NCBI GenBank assembly: GCA_963730405.1 | Contig: CAVSRW010000016.1 | Location: forward strand, 40,108-104,107 | DNA: 64,000 nt | DNA from: Gaiellasilicea sp963730405 | GTDB lineage: Bacteria; Actinomycetota; Thermoleophilia; Gaiellales; Gaiellaceae | Reading direction: 5' to 3' | Shown here: in pieces, positions 22,879-30,498 of the stretch | Layout of the letters: each line of letters begins with the position of its first letter | How positions within the stretch are numbered: position 1 is the first letter of the stretch | The notes under the pieces: generated by a model | Told to the model about the DNA's origin: nothing | The model's database searches: none | Seen by the model: only the letters and a program-made list of their open reading frames with translations | Position numbers and translations under genes: made by a program

Positions 22879-23883
22879 CTAGTCGTCCAGCTGCAGCGGG
22901 AGCCCGAAGAGCGGGAAGAGCGTCTCGGTATCGAGGAAGAAGCTGAACTCGACGATCTTGCCGTCCTCGATCTCGAGCACCTGGAGTGCCCACGGCTCGT
23001 AGCCGTCACCGCTCTCGCTCGGCTTGTACTGGCCGAACGCGGGCGACCCGTTCGCCGCCACGGTCGGGACCACCCGCGAGCCCTCGCAGCCGATGCCGGG
23101 CCCGAACCACCAGGTGAAGATGTCGTCGCGGCCGCGCAGCCAGAGGTCGAAAGGCGGCATCGACTGGGTCGCGTCCTCGTGGATCAGCGACGTCAACGCC
23201 TCCATGTCGTAGCGCTGGAAGGCGTCGACGTAGCGCGCGAGCAGGTCGGCGTCGGCGCCCTCGAGCGGCGTCGCCTCGGCGGAGACCTCGTTCGCCTCCA
23301 GCGTCGCCCGCGCGCGCTGGAGGGCGCTGTTCACCGAGGCGACGCTCGTCTCGAGCAGCTCGGCGACCTCGCTCGCCTGCCAGCGCAGCACCTCGCAGAG
23401 GATCAGGCAGGCGCGTTGGCGCGGCGGCAGGTGCTGGAGCGCGGCGACGAAGGCGAGCCGGATCGTCTCCTTGGCGACCGTCGCCTCGGCGGGGTCCGGG
23501 GTCGGCTGCAGCCAGGTCACCTCGCCGGGGACGCGCAGGTTCTCGACGATCGGCTCGCCGGCCGGCCCGAGGTCCATCGGACGGGCGCGCCGCTCGCGGC
23601 CGTTCAGCATGTCGAGGCAGACGTTGGTCGCGATCCGGTAGAGCCACGAGCGCAGAGCTGCCCGTCCCTCGAAGCGCTCGTAGCCGCGCCAGGCGCGGAT
23701 GAACGTCTCCTGGACGGCGTCCTCGGCCTCGAAGGGCGAGGCGAGCATCCGGTAGCAGTACGCGGTCAGTTCCTTGCGGTGCTGCTCGAGCTCGTGTTCG
23801 AGCTCACTCGCCGCGGGAGGGGCCGTGCGCGTCGACTCCTGCATGCAGGTCATCGTACGTACGACGGCCCCCGGCGGCGTCAT
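22879..23883 (-). CDS. ECF sigma factor, SigG-like with C-terminal SnoaL-type domain
   Basis: A sigma-70 family factor of up to 334 aa. Region 2 is AYCYRMLASPFEAEDAVQET through RAALRSWLYRIATNVCLDML; region 4 is LQHLPPRQRACLILCEVLRW with helix-turn-helix ASEVAELLETSVASVNSALQ. After residue about 215 comes a SnoaL/NTF2-like domain (ADLLARYVDAFQRYDMEALT to the C-terminus), as in mycobacterial SigG. These factors often lack a classical anti-sigma partner. ATG 23883 directly follows the hydrolase stop and is taken as the start; ATGs at 23853 and 23844 are alternatives and lie among two palindromes. Transcribed with the upstream hydrolase gene. Confidence 0.9.
   Translation of the reverse strand: MTPPGAVVRTMTCMQESTRTAPPAASELEHELEQHRKELTAYCYRMLASPFEAEDAVQETFIRAWRGYERFEGRAALRSWLYRIATNVCLDMLNGRERRARPMDLGPAGEPIVENLRVPGEVTWLQPTPDPAEATVAKETIRLAFVAALQHLPPRQRACLILCEVLRWQASEVAELLETSVASVNSALQRARATLEANEVSAEATPLEGADADLLARYVDAFQRYDMEALTSLIHEDATQSMPPFDLWLRGRDDIFTWWFGPGIGCEGSRVVPTVAANGSPAFGQYKPSESGDGYEPWALQVLEIEDGKIVEFSFFLDTETLFPLFGLPLQLDD
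23838..23864. promoter_or_regulatory. Two adjacent 12-bp perfect palindromes at the sigma-factor start
   Basis: CCTGCATGCAGG (23838-23849) and TCGTACGTACGA (23853-23864), three bases apart, covering the two alternative ATG codons of the sigma gene. They may be operator half-sites for a dimeric regulator. Confidence 0.35.
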
Positions 23884-25161
23884 TCATCGCAGCTCGCGGT
23901 CGAAGAAGCCGACCACCCGACGCTCGTACTCGGCCGGCTCGGTCGTGATCCCGGCGATGTGCTGGCCGTTCGGGACCTCCCAGAGCTGCTTCGGCTCGCG
24001 AGCGGCTGCGTAGTAGGCCTGGTTCGGCTTCGTCTCGGTGCCGCCCTGGCCGTTCTCGCCGTAGACGAAGAACGTTGCGGTCGAGGCGATCCTGCCGACC
24101 TCGTCCTTCAACGGGCGCGGAGGCAACGTGCTCGTGAACAGTGCCGTCGCGGCCGTCACCGGCGCGTAGCCCATGATCGCGTCCCGCGTGCTCACGTTGT
24201 CGAGCTGGTCGCGAACCGACTGCCCGCTGGCGCCTTCGGACACGATCGCCTTGAACGCGTCGGAGTGGGCCGCGGCGTGGATCAGCATCTCACCGCCGAC
24301 CGACAGCCCGATCGCCCCGATCCGCTGCGGGTCGACGTCGGGACGGCTGCGGAGATACGCGGCCGCCGCGTGCAGGTCGCGGTCGCCGACCCAGCCGAAC
24401 GTGTTCGGGTCGCCCTCGCTCGCGCCCTCGCCGCGCCGGTCGAAGAGGAGGACGCCGTAGCCGTTGGCGACGAGCATGCGCGCGTGCTTCTGGGGGCCGG
24501 AGCGGCCCGGAAAGGCGATTACCGTGGCGCCGTTCTGCGATGGGACGAACCAGCCCTCGAGCCGGAGGCCGTCGCTCGTCGTGAAGGAGACGTCTTCAGG
24601 AGTCGCACCGAGGTTCGGCGTCGGCACCACGGCTCGCGCCGTGTGCGTGACGACGTAGGCGATCGAGGTCGGGAACAGGACGAAACCGGTCAGCAGGACA
24701 ACACCTGCGACGGCAAGGCCGCGACGCGTGTAGCGGCGGCGACGGCTGTCGCCGCTGCGGCGGTTCCGCCAGAGCGTCCCGACGCCGATGCCGAGCAGGA
24801 CGAAGCCGGCGAGGAGCGACAGGAAGCCGGTGAAGTCGTCGCCGGAGGGCGAGTCCGCGGCGGTGTAGTAGATCGCCTCCGTGCTCGCGAGGACACCGAG
24901 GAAGCCGGCCAGCAGCGCGATCGCGGCCCGCGCGCCGGGGCGGACGCGGCGATACGCCCAGGCGCCGGCGGCCACGAGCGCGAGCAGCCCGAGCCCGCCC
25001 GGGAGGTGGTCGACAGCGCTCATGCCGGGCTCCGGCTGAAGGAAGTTGTCGTCGGCGACGTGGAGTCCGACGAGCCCGATCGCGGCGACGGCGAGCCGCC
25101 GTCCGGTGACGAGGCCCGCGACGGCGGTGCGGGCGGGGAAGTGGGCAGCTGCGACGCTCAT
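23884..25161 (-). CDS. Alpha/beta hydrolase with N-terminal membrane domain
   Basis: A 425-aa protein. Residues 15-130 contain four hydrophobic segments (such as VAGLVTGRRLAVAAIGLVGL and FTGFLSLLAGFVLLGIGVGT), then a single helix and an extracellular or cytosolic hydrolase domain. The nucleophile elbow is GAIGLSVGGEML, preceded by oxyanion region VIAFPGRSGPQKH and LLFDRRGEGASEGD; the Asp is probably near TFFVYGENGQGG and the His in VPNGQHIAGITTEP. ATG 25161 is chosen because AGGAGGACC lies just upstream. The ECF sigma gene follows without a gap, so the two are co-transcribed. Substrate unknown. Confidence 0.85.
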   Translation of the reverse strand: MSVAAAHFPARTAVAGLVTGRRLAVAAIGLVGLHVADDNFLQPEPGMSAVDHLPGGLGLLALVAAGAWAYRRVRPGARAAIALLAGFLGVLASTEAIYYTAADSPSGDDFTGFLSLLAGFVLLGIGVGTLWRNRRSGDSRRRRYTRRGLAVAGVVLLTGFVLFPTSIAYVVTHTARAVVPTPNLGATPEDVSFTTSDGLRLEGWFVPSQNGATVIAFPGRSGPQKHARMLVANGYGVLLFDRRGEGASEGDPNTFGWVGDRDLHAAAAYLRSRPDVDPQRIGAIGLSVGGEMLIHAAAHSDAFKAIVSEGASGQSVRDQLDNVSTRDAIMGYAPVTAATALFTSTLPPRPLKDEVGRIASTATFFVYGENGQGGTETKPNQAYYAAAREPKQLWEVPNGQHIAGITTEPAEYERRVVGFFDRELR

Positions 25162-25183
25162 GCGTGGTCGGTCCTCCTGTGCA

Positions 25184-25205
25184 GGTGAGTTGAGATGCAC
25201 TCACC
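25184..25205. promoter_or_regulatory. Inverted repeat upstream of the hydrolase-sigma operon
   Basis: GGTGAGT / ACTCACC separated by TGAGATGC, 23 bp before the hydrolase ATG. The layout suits a dimeric repressor site. The remaining 250 bases up to infA show no gene; they probably hold its promoter and a long leader. Confidence 0.35.
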
Positions 25206-25453
25206 GTCGCAGGGCGGCGGGCGGCGGAGTAGGTGGTGCCCCCGCGATCCGGGTCGGGTGGGCCGGAGCCTTGCTGGTGCGGTTCACCACCCTGCGCGAT
25301 CGGCCATCGAGGGGCTGATCGAGTACCATGGAGCTGCTGGGGCTTCGCTTTCGTGCCCTTTCTCCTGTGACCGCCTCACGCGTGGGCGGGCGCCAAGGGG
25401 ACTCCCCGCTCCGGACAACGAGCCTGCGTCGGACAGACGCGGAAGGAGGAAGC

Positions 25454-25675
25454 ATGGGAGTCAAAGAAGAGAAGGTCGAGCTCGACGGGGAGATCCTCGA
25501 GGCATTCGGCGGCGGGATGTTCAAGATCGCCTTCGAGAACGGCCACGAGGCGATCGGCTACACGTCCGGCAAGATGCGGCGTTACCGGATCCGCATGGCG
25601 CCCGGCGACAAGGTCAAGGTCGAGCTCTCCCCCTACGATCCGACCCGCGGGCGGATCGTCTACCGGGAGCGGTGA
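25454..25675 (+). CDS. infA: Translation initiation factor IF-1
   Basis: A 73-aa OB-fold protein matching IF-1 over its whole length: VELDGEILEAFGGGMFKIAF, ENGHEAIGYTSGKMRRYRIR and PGDKVKVELSPYDPTRGRIV. It occupies the ribosomal A site during initiation. ATG 25454 has a strong GGAAGGAGG upstream. It is not in a ribosomal-protein operon here; instead it is followed one base later by a cold-shock-like gene. It may therefore be a second, stress-related IF-1; whether another copy exists lies outside the window. Confidence 0.93.
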   Translation: MGVKEEKVELDGEILEAFGGGMFKIAFENGHEAIGYTSGKMRRYRIRMAPGDKVKVELSPYDPTRGRIVYRER

Positions 25676-25676
25676 C

Positions 25677-25925
25677 GTGAACGGCCGGATGCGCTGGTTC
25701 AACGAGCTCCGGGGCGACGGGATGATCGAGAGCGAGGACGGGGACGGCTACCAGGTGCTCGCAGCCGACTTCGTCGCCGCGCCCCCTGTCGGACGTTGCG
25801 CCGGCCTCGAGGTGACCTTCAGCACGACCGAGACGGGTCGCGCAGTCGAGGTTGCGTTGCTGAACGAGGAAGGCAACCCGCGGCGAGCGCGGCTGCGCTC
25901 GCACCGGGTCATGCGCTCTACCTAA
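25677..25925 (+). CDS. Degenerate cold-shock-domain protein
   Basis: An 82-aa protein from GTG 25677, one base after the infA stop. The start GRMRWFNELRGDGMIESEDG corresponds to the CSD pattern (KWFN..KGFGFI), with RNP1 altered to GDGMIES, followed by VLAADFVAAPPVGRCAGLEV and VTFSTTETGRAVEVALL. A basic C-terminal extension (NPRRARLRSHRVMRST) is unusual. Likely binds single-stranded nucleic acid; sharing a transcript with infA suggests a role in translation under stress. Confidence 0.75.
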   Translation: MNGRMRWFNELRGDGMIESEDGDGYQVLAADFVAAPPVGRCAGLEVTFSTTETGRAVEVALLNEEGNPRRARLRSHRVMRST

Positions 25926-25935
25926 CGCGGCTTGC

Positions 25936-26052
25936 TCAGACGTCGAGCGTGCGCGCCGTCTTCGCGGCCGCGCGCTTCTCGGCGCGACGCTCCTTGAGCG
26001 TCTTCTGGGCCGCCTTCTTGCCCGCCTTCTTCGGCTTCTGCTGACCTTTCAT
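25936..26052 (-). CDS. 38-aa highly basic peptide
   Basis: From ATG 26052 to TGA 25936-25938 the minus strand encodes a 38-residue Lys/Ala-rich peptide: GQQKPKKAGKKAAQKTLKE followed by RRAEKRAAAKTARTLDV. Such small Lys-rich proteins are found in several actinobacteria and probably contact nucleic acid or the ribosome. It is convergent with the cold-shock-like gene and starts 15 bp before the MetE-like stop. Composition-based call. Confidence 0.5.
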   Translation of the reverse strand: MKGQQKPKKAGKKAAQKTLKERRAEKRAAAKTARTLDV

Positions 26053-26067
26053 GTCGGGAGTGTCGCA

Positions 26068-27105
26068 TCAACCGGCCCGCAGGCCAAGCTCCGCCGAGAC
26101 GAGCCGCGCGCCCGCCACCATCGCCTCGAGCTTGCGGAAGGCGCGCTCGCGCGGGAGGTACTTCATCCCGCAGTCGGGCGCGGCGACCAGGCGCTCCGGC
26201 TCGACGACGGCGAGAGCGCGCCGGAGCCGGTCGGCCACGAGCTGCGGCGTCTCCACCTCCTCGGCGCCGAGATCGAGCACGCCGAGCACGATCACTTTGC
26301 CGGGCAGGACCTGTAGCAGTTCGGGGTCGAGGCCGGGCTGTGCCGCCTCGAGCGAGATGTGCGTGGCGCTGCAGTCGGCCAGCTCACGGAGGAAGGGATA
26401 GCCCGGCAGCCGCTCGTGGACGATGTGGGCGTAGCCGAAGCAGGTGTGCAGGATGGTGTCGCCCTCGATCTCGGCGAGCGCGCGGTCGATCGCCTCGAGC
26501 GCGTACCGGCGGGCTGGTTCGGGCCGCGCCTGAAGATACGGCTCGTCGATCTGGACGACGTCGGCGCCCGCGGCCTTGAGGTCGCGAAGCTCCTCGTTGA
26601 CCGCCTCGGCGTAGGCGAGCGCCAGGGCACGCTCGTTCCCGTAGTGGTCGTCCTGCGCCTGCTGCGTCATCGTGAACGGACCGGGGACGGTGATCTTGAT
26701 CCTGCGGTCGGTGAGCGAGCGGAGCAGCTCGACGTCGCGGACCTCGACCGGCCTCGTGCGCCGGATCGGCCCCGTCACCCGCGGCACGAGGTTCGGTTTT
26801 CCCGTCCGGTCGAGAGCCACGCCTGGGTGGTCGAGATCGACGCCCGAGAGCGCCGTCGCGAAGCGGTTCGAGTAACTCTCGCGCCGCATCTCGCCGTCCG
26901 TGATCACGTCGACGCCGGCCCACTCCTGATCCTGGACGGCGAGCCTCGTCGCGTCGTCCTGCGCCTGCTCGAGGTACGCCTCGGGCACCCGCCAGAGCTC
27001 CCGCGCCCGCACGCGGGGCGGCAGCCGGTCGCCGAGCCGCTCGCGGTCGATCAGCCAGTCGGGCTGCGGATAGCTGCCGACCACCGTTGTCGGGATCCCC
27101 GTCAT
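26068..27105 (-). CDS. MetE-like zinc methyltransferase/thiol-transferase, C-terminal domain only
   Basis: A 345-aa barrel corresponding to the catalytic half of cobalamin-independent methionine synthase. All four zinc ligands are visible: His and Cys in TILHTCFGYAH, Glu in ATHISLEAAQPG and Cys in AAPDCGMKYLPR. The N-terminal MetE domain is absent. The start TTVVGSYPQPDWL and the ITDGEMRRESYSNRF region match the family. Short MetE-like proteins include core methionine synthases and epoxyalkane:coenzyme M transferase, so the thiol and carbon substrates are open. The ATG at 27105 overlaps the stop of the acyl-CoA ligase gene (ATGA), last gene of a five-gene operon. Confidence 0.85.
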   Translation of the reverse strand: MTGIPTTVVGSYPQPDWLIDRERLGDRLPPRVRARELWRVPEAYLEQAQDDATRLAVQDQEWAGVDVITDGEMRRESYSNRFATALSGVDLDHPGVALDRTGKPNLVPRVTGPIRRTRPVEVRDVELLRSLTDRRIKITVPGPFTMTQQAQDDHYGNERALALAYAEAVNEELRDLKAAGADVVQIDEPYLQARPEPARRYALEAIDRALAEIEGDTILHTCFGYAHIVHERLPGYPFLRELADCSATHISLEAAQPGLDPELLQVLPGKVIVLGVLDLGAEEVETPQLVADRLRRALAVVEPERLVAAPDCGMKYLPRERAFRKLEAMVAGARLVSAELGLRAG

Positions 27106-28331
27106 GCGCGCTCCACGAGCGTCGACTTGTACTCGCTCCGCTGCAGGCTCCCCCACGGCACGAGCTCGACCTGCGCCCGCACCAGCAGCGCCTCGCGCAG
27201 CCGGCCGCCGATCGCCTCGGCGAGCGACGGCGCTGGGGCGGCGTCCGGCGCGAGCTCGACATCGACCGGCAGCGGCGGCTCCTGCTTGACGCCGGCGGCC
27301 CGCGGCCGGATCAGGATCTGGCCGCTCACGTCCGGCGCGAAGGCGCTCACGACTTCGCGCACGGCCGTCGGAAAGACGTTGACGCCGCGGACGATCAGCA
27401 TGTCGTCGGTGCGGCCGACGCAGCGGATGCGCGGCCCGGTGCGGCCGCATGGGCAGGGGCTCGTCGTGACGAGAACGTGGTCGTGCGTGCGGAAGCGGAG
27501 CAGCGGCGCCGCCTGGTGCCGGAGATGGGTCAGGACGAGTTCGCCGGAGAGGCCGTCCTCGAGCGCGAGCGCCTCGCCCGTCTCGGGATCGATCAGCTCG
27601 ACGTGGACGAAGCCGCGGGCGCCGAGGTGCATCCCGTTCTGCTCCTCGCACTCGCCCCAGAGCGAGACGCCGATGTCGCCGATGCCCATCGCCTCGGTCA
27701 CCCTCGCCCCCCAGCCCTCCTCCAGCCTCGCGCGGAACGCCGGCTCGCCCCCGCCGGGCTCGCCGGCGACGAGCACGCGCTCGACGCTCGAGCCGCGGAG
27801 GTCGCGGTTCTCGGCGAGGTGGGCCGCGTACGAGGGCGTGAGGACGGCCGCCTCGGGCCGGAGCAGCTCGATCGCCCGGACGAGCCGCTCCGTGTTGCCC
27901 GTCCCGACCGGGATGTGGCAGAGGCCGATCCGGTCGAAGGCGGCAAGCGCGGCGCCGGCGGCGAACGGCCCGGCGTTGTAGGTCGAGACGATCCGCTGGC
28001 CGGGCCGGAGACCCGACGCCGCGTAGCTGCGCGCCGAGCCCGTGACCCAGTTGTCGAGATCCTGGGCGGTCAGCGGGATGTAGCTCGGCGTCCCGGTGGT
28101 ACCGCTCGTCGAGTAGACCCGGACGATCTCGGCGGGAGCCGCGCAGAGCTGCGCGCCAAACGGGTTCTCGGGTGTGCAGGTTCGCCGCAGCTCGTCCTTC
28201 TCGGTCATCGGCAGCCGCGCGATCTCCGCGAGCCCGATGCTCGTGTCGGCGCCGCTCAGCTTCTCGCGGTAGAAGGGCGAGCGCTCGAGCAGGTAGGAGA
28301 GCTGGCTGCGGAAGCTCGCGTCGTCGAGCAC
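27102..28331 (-). CDS. PaaK-like AMP-forming acyl-CoA ligase
   Basis: A 409-aa adenylate-forming enzyme of the phenylacetate-CoA ligase type. The P-loop is VYSTSGTTGTPSYIPLT, followed by HIPVGTGNTERLV, VAGEPGGGEPAFR, EAMGIGDIGVSLWGECEEQ, SGELVLTHLRHQAAPLLRFR, CGRTGPRIRCVGRTDDML and VRGVNVFPTAVRE. The CPCGRTGP segment with two cysteines is common in PaaK relatives. GTG 28331 is used; the frame continues 12 codons upstream without another clear start. Activates an unidentified carboxylic acid; sits between citryl-CoA-lyase-like and MetE-like genes. Confidence 0.9.
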   Translation of the reverse strand: MLDDASFRSQLSYLLERSPFYREKLSGADTSIGLAEIARLPMTEKDELRRTCTPENPFGAQLCAAPAEIVRVYSTSGTTGTPSYIPLTAQDLDNWVTGSARSYAASGLRPGQRIVSTYNAGPFAAGAALAAFDRIGLCHIPVGTGNTERLVRAIELLRPEAAVLTPSYAAHLAENRDLRGSSVERVLVAGEPGGGEPAFRARLEEGWGARVTEAMGIGDIGVSLWGECEEQNGMHLGARGFVHVELIDPETGEALALEDGLSGELVLTHLRHQAAPLLRFRTHDHVLVTTSPCPCGRTGPRIRCVGRTDDMLIVRGVNVFPTAVREVVSAFAPDVSGQILIRPRAAGVKQEPPLPVDVELAPDAAPAPSLAEAIGGRLREALLVRAQVELVPWGSLQRSEYKSTLVERA

Positions 28332-28362
28332 GTGCTGCTCGGGCCACGGTCGCCGCTCGGCG

Positions 28363-29115
28363 TCAGCGTTCGTACTCGACCGCCTCCTCCGCGGCCCGGG
28401 CGAGCAGGAGCCCGATCGGCCGCTCCTGCTCCTCGGCGAGATGGGCGAGCAGGCTCGCCGTGCGGGCGAGGATCGGCACGGCCTTGGCTGCGGCGGCCGG
28501 GAAGCCGAGGTCGAGCAGCACCGCGGCGATCGGGAGCGAGACGTTCATCGTGAGCGGCGTGCCCCATGTGTCGGCGACCGCGTCGCGCAGCTCGCGGGCG
28601 AGGCGCACGTGCGGCCCGCTCACGCCCCGCTCGTCGGCCAGCTCGAGGATCCGCTCGGCGCGCGGGTCGAGCGGCCGATGCACGGGGTGGCCAAAGCCAG
28701 GCACGCGCTCGCCGGCGACGCGGAGCTCGCGCGCGACGTCGGCCGCCGGACGCCCGGCCGCGACCGCATCGGCCAGGAGCCGCGCGCACTCATCCGACGT
28801 CCCGAGCAGCACGGGCCCGGCACCGAGGATGCCGGCGGCGACCGCGCCCTGGAGCGAGCCGGGGTCGGCGGCGAGGGTCATCCGCGCGGCGACGTTCGTC
28901 GGCATCAGCCCGTGCTCGGCGATCGCGACGAGCACGAGGTCGAGGAACTCGCGCTGGACGTCGGTCGGCTCCTCGCCGGTGAGCAGGAGGTGGAAGTACG
29001 AGGTGAAGCCGACGCGGCCCATCAGGTCGCCCGTGAGGTCGCGTCCCCGCACCTCGACCCGGTCGGGGTAGGCCTGGCTGATCGCGGTCACTGCCTGCGG
29101 CTGCGGCTCACCCAC
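28363..29115 (-). CDS. Short citrate-synthase-fold enzyme (citryl-CoA lyase-like)
   Basis: A 250-aa protein, far shorter than citrate synthase (about 370-430 aa) but close to the citryl-CoA lyase module of ATP-citrate lyase and its stand-alone relatives. Recognisable parts are FTSYFHLLLTGEEPTD, LVAIAEHGLMPTNVAARMTL, LQGAVAAGILGAGPVLLG, the active-site signature VPGFGHPVHRPLDPRAER and TMNVSLPIAAVLLDLGFP. It probably cleaves or forms a C-C bond next to an acyl-CoA. The start (GTG 29115) overlaps the GST stop by eight bases; a GTG fourteen codons... nearer VTAISQAYPDRV is an alternative start. Confidence 0.82.
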   Translation of the reverse strand: MGEPQPQAVTAISQAYPDRVEVRGRDLTGDLMGRVGFTSYFHLLLTGEEPTDVQREFLDLVLVAIAEHGLMPTNVAARMTLAADPGSLQGAVAAGILGAGPVLLGTSDECARLLADAVAAGRPAADVARELRVAGERVPGFGHPVHRPLDPRAERILELADERGVSGPHVRLARELRDAVADTWGTPLTMNVSLPIAAVLLDLGFPAAAAKAVPILARTASLLAHLAEEQERPIGLLLARAAEEAVEYER

Positions 29116-29800
29116 TCTGCGCGCGCACGTAGTCGATGTAGCCGCGGACGTCCGCGACCGGCTCCGAGTACGCGTCTCCGAGCGTCTCCTCCATCCGGCT
29201 CATGTAGTCCTCCGCCCACTCGGGGAACGGGTAGTCGATCGCGCGGAGGAACTCGAGCGTGGCCGCGAGCCTCAGATCCGCGATCGACGGTGTGTCGCCG
29301 CCGATGAACGGGCGGTCGGCGAGGAAGAACGTCCGGTAGACCTCGAGCGGCCCCGCGAGCGCGGCCTCGGCGTCCTTGGCCGCCTTCGCCTTCGCGGCGT
29401 CGTCGGCGTCGGACGTGCCCACCTCGCCCGGGTACTGGCCGAAGCCGAGCGTCGGATAGGTCGCCCGCGCCAGCAGCGGATAGAAGGTGCCGATCAGGTA
29501 GAACATCGCGCTGTCGACCATCGCCCGCTCGCCCGGATCGGTCGGGTAGAAGTCGTCGAGGCCGTGCTTGTTGCACAGGTATTGCATGATCGCGCAGCTC
29601 TCCCAGAGGGCTCCCTGCGGCAGCCCATCCTCCTCGAGCAGCGGCGTCAGGTCGGCCGGGTCCTTGGCGAGGAACTCGGGCGTGCCCTTCTTGCCCCAGA
29701 CGTCGAGCTCGTCGAACTCGAGTCCGGCTGCCCGGACGAAGATGCGCACGGTCAGGTTGTTCACGCTCGGCTTCAGGATGCTCAGCGTGTTCGTGGCCAT
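29108..29800 (-). CDS. Glutathione S-transferase family protein
   Basis: A 230-aa GST-fold protein: N-terminal thioredoxin-like domain (LSILKPSVNNLTVRIFVRAA, LDVWGKKGTPEFL, PQGALWESCAIMQYLCNKHG) and C-terminal helical domain (PFIGGDTPSIADLRLAATLE). Most actinobacteria use mycothiol rather than glutathione, so the thiol substrate is uncertain. Nine bases downstream of the VOC gene and overlapping the lyase gene, it belongs to the same operon. Confidence 0.88.
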   Translation of the reverse strand: MATNTLSILKPSVNNLTVRIFVRAAGLEFDELDVWGKKGTPEFLAKDPADLTPLLEEDGLPQGALWESCAIMQYLCNKHGLDDFYPTDPGERAMVDSAMFYLIGTFYPLLARATYPTLGFGQYPGEVGTSDADDAAKAKAAKDAEAALAGPLEVYRTFFLADRPFIGGDTPSIADLRLAATLEFLRAIDYPFPEWAEDYMSRMEETLGDAYSEPVADVRGYIDYVRAQSG

Positions 29801-29809
29801 TGCCTCCTC

Positions 29810-30394
29810 CTAGCGGTAAGGGTTCTTCGGCGACCGGTCTTCCGAGAGTGACGCGCGCGAGCGCTCGGCGAGGCGCTCGATCGCGTCGGCGAGATGCTCC
29901 TCGGCGATGTTGTAGTCGCCGCGCTCCACCCGGAGCACGTGCGCCTCGAGCAGCACGTCGGCGTGCGTGGAGCCGTGGGGCGGCTCGAAGCGGTAGGACG
30001 CCAGCTCGATCAGGAGCCCGAGCGGGTCCTCGAAGTAGATCGAGTCCATGAAGCCCCGGTCTTTGACGCCGCTGTGCCGGATCCCGCGCTCGTCGAGCCG
30101 CTCCACCGCCCGCCGGAAGGTGGCCTGCGAGAGCGCGAACGCGACGTGGTGCACGGTGCCGATCTCGGTCGACGTCCGGGCGGGTTCCGGCGTGCGCTCC
30201 TCGTTCGTGAAGACAGTGATCAGGCGGCCGTCGCCGGGGTCGAAGTAGAGGTGGCTCTCGGACTCGTTGTCGAGGTTCGGCTGCTCGAAGACGAAGGGCA
30301 TCCCGAGCACGCCCTCCCAGAAGTCGATCGACGTCCGCCGGTCGGCGCCGACGAGCGTGATGTGGTGGACGCCCTGGCTCTGGAGCTTGCGCAC
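29810..30394 (-). CDS. VOC family protein (ring-cleaving dioxygenase-like)
   Basis: A 194-aa protein with two VOC modules in one chain: QGVHHITLVGADRRTSIDFW with ESHLYFDPGDGRLITVF, and GTVHHVAFALSQATFRRAVE with SIYFEDPLGLLIELASYRFE. His and Glu at metal-ligand positions are present in each. The GTG at 30394 gives the standard start; the open frame upstream is non-homologous. Known relatives include ring-cleaving dioxygenases (PcpA/LinE-like) and glyoxalases. First gene of the operon, 104 bp after the large LuxR-type regulator. Confidence 0.85.
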   Translation of the reverse strand: MRKLQSQGVHHITLVGADRRTSIDFWEGVLGMPFVFEQPNLDNESESHLYFDPGDGRLITVFTNEERTPEPARTSTEIGTVHHVAFALSQATFRRAVERLDERGIRHSGVKDRGFMDSIYFEDPLGLLIELASYRFEPPHGSTHADVLLEAHVLRVERGDYNIAEEHLADAIERLAERSRASLSEDRSPKNPYR

Positions 30395-30498
30395 CGCCCG
30401 AGTCTCGCGCGGCCCCGGCCGCGCCGCAAGTCGCGACGACGCCGAGACGGGCGCCAAGCTCCGCATGCCGTCGACGCAACGGGAACCTTGCGCGCCGC

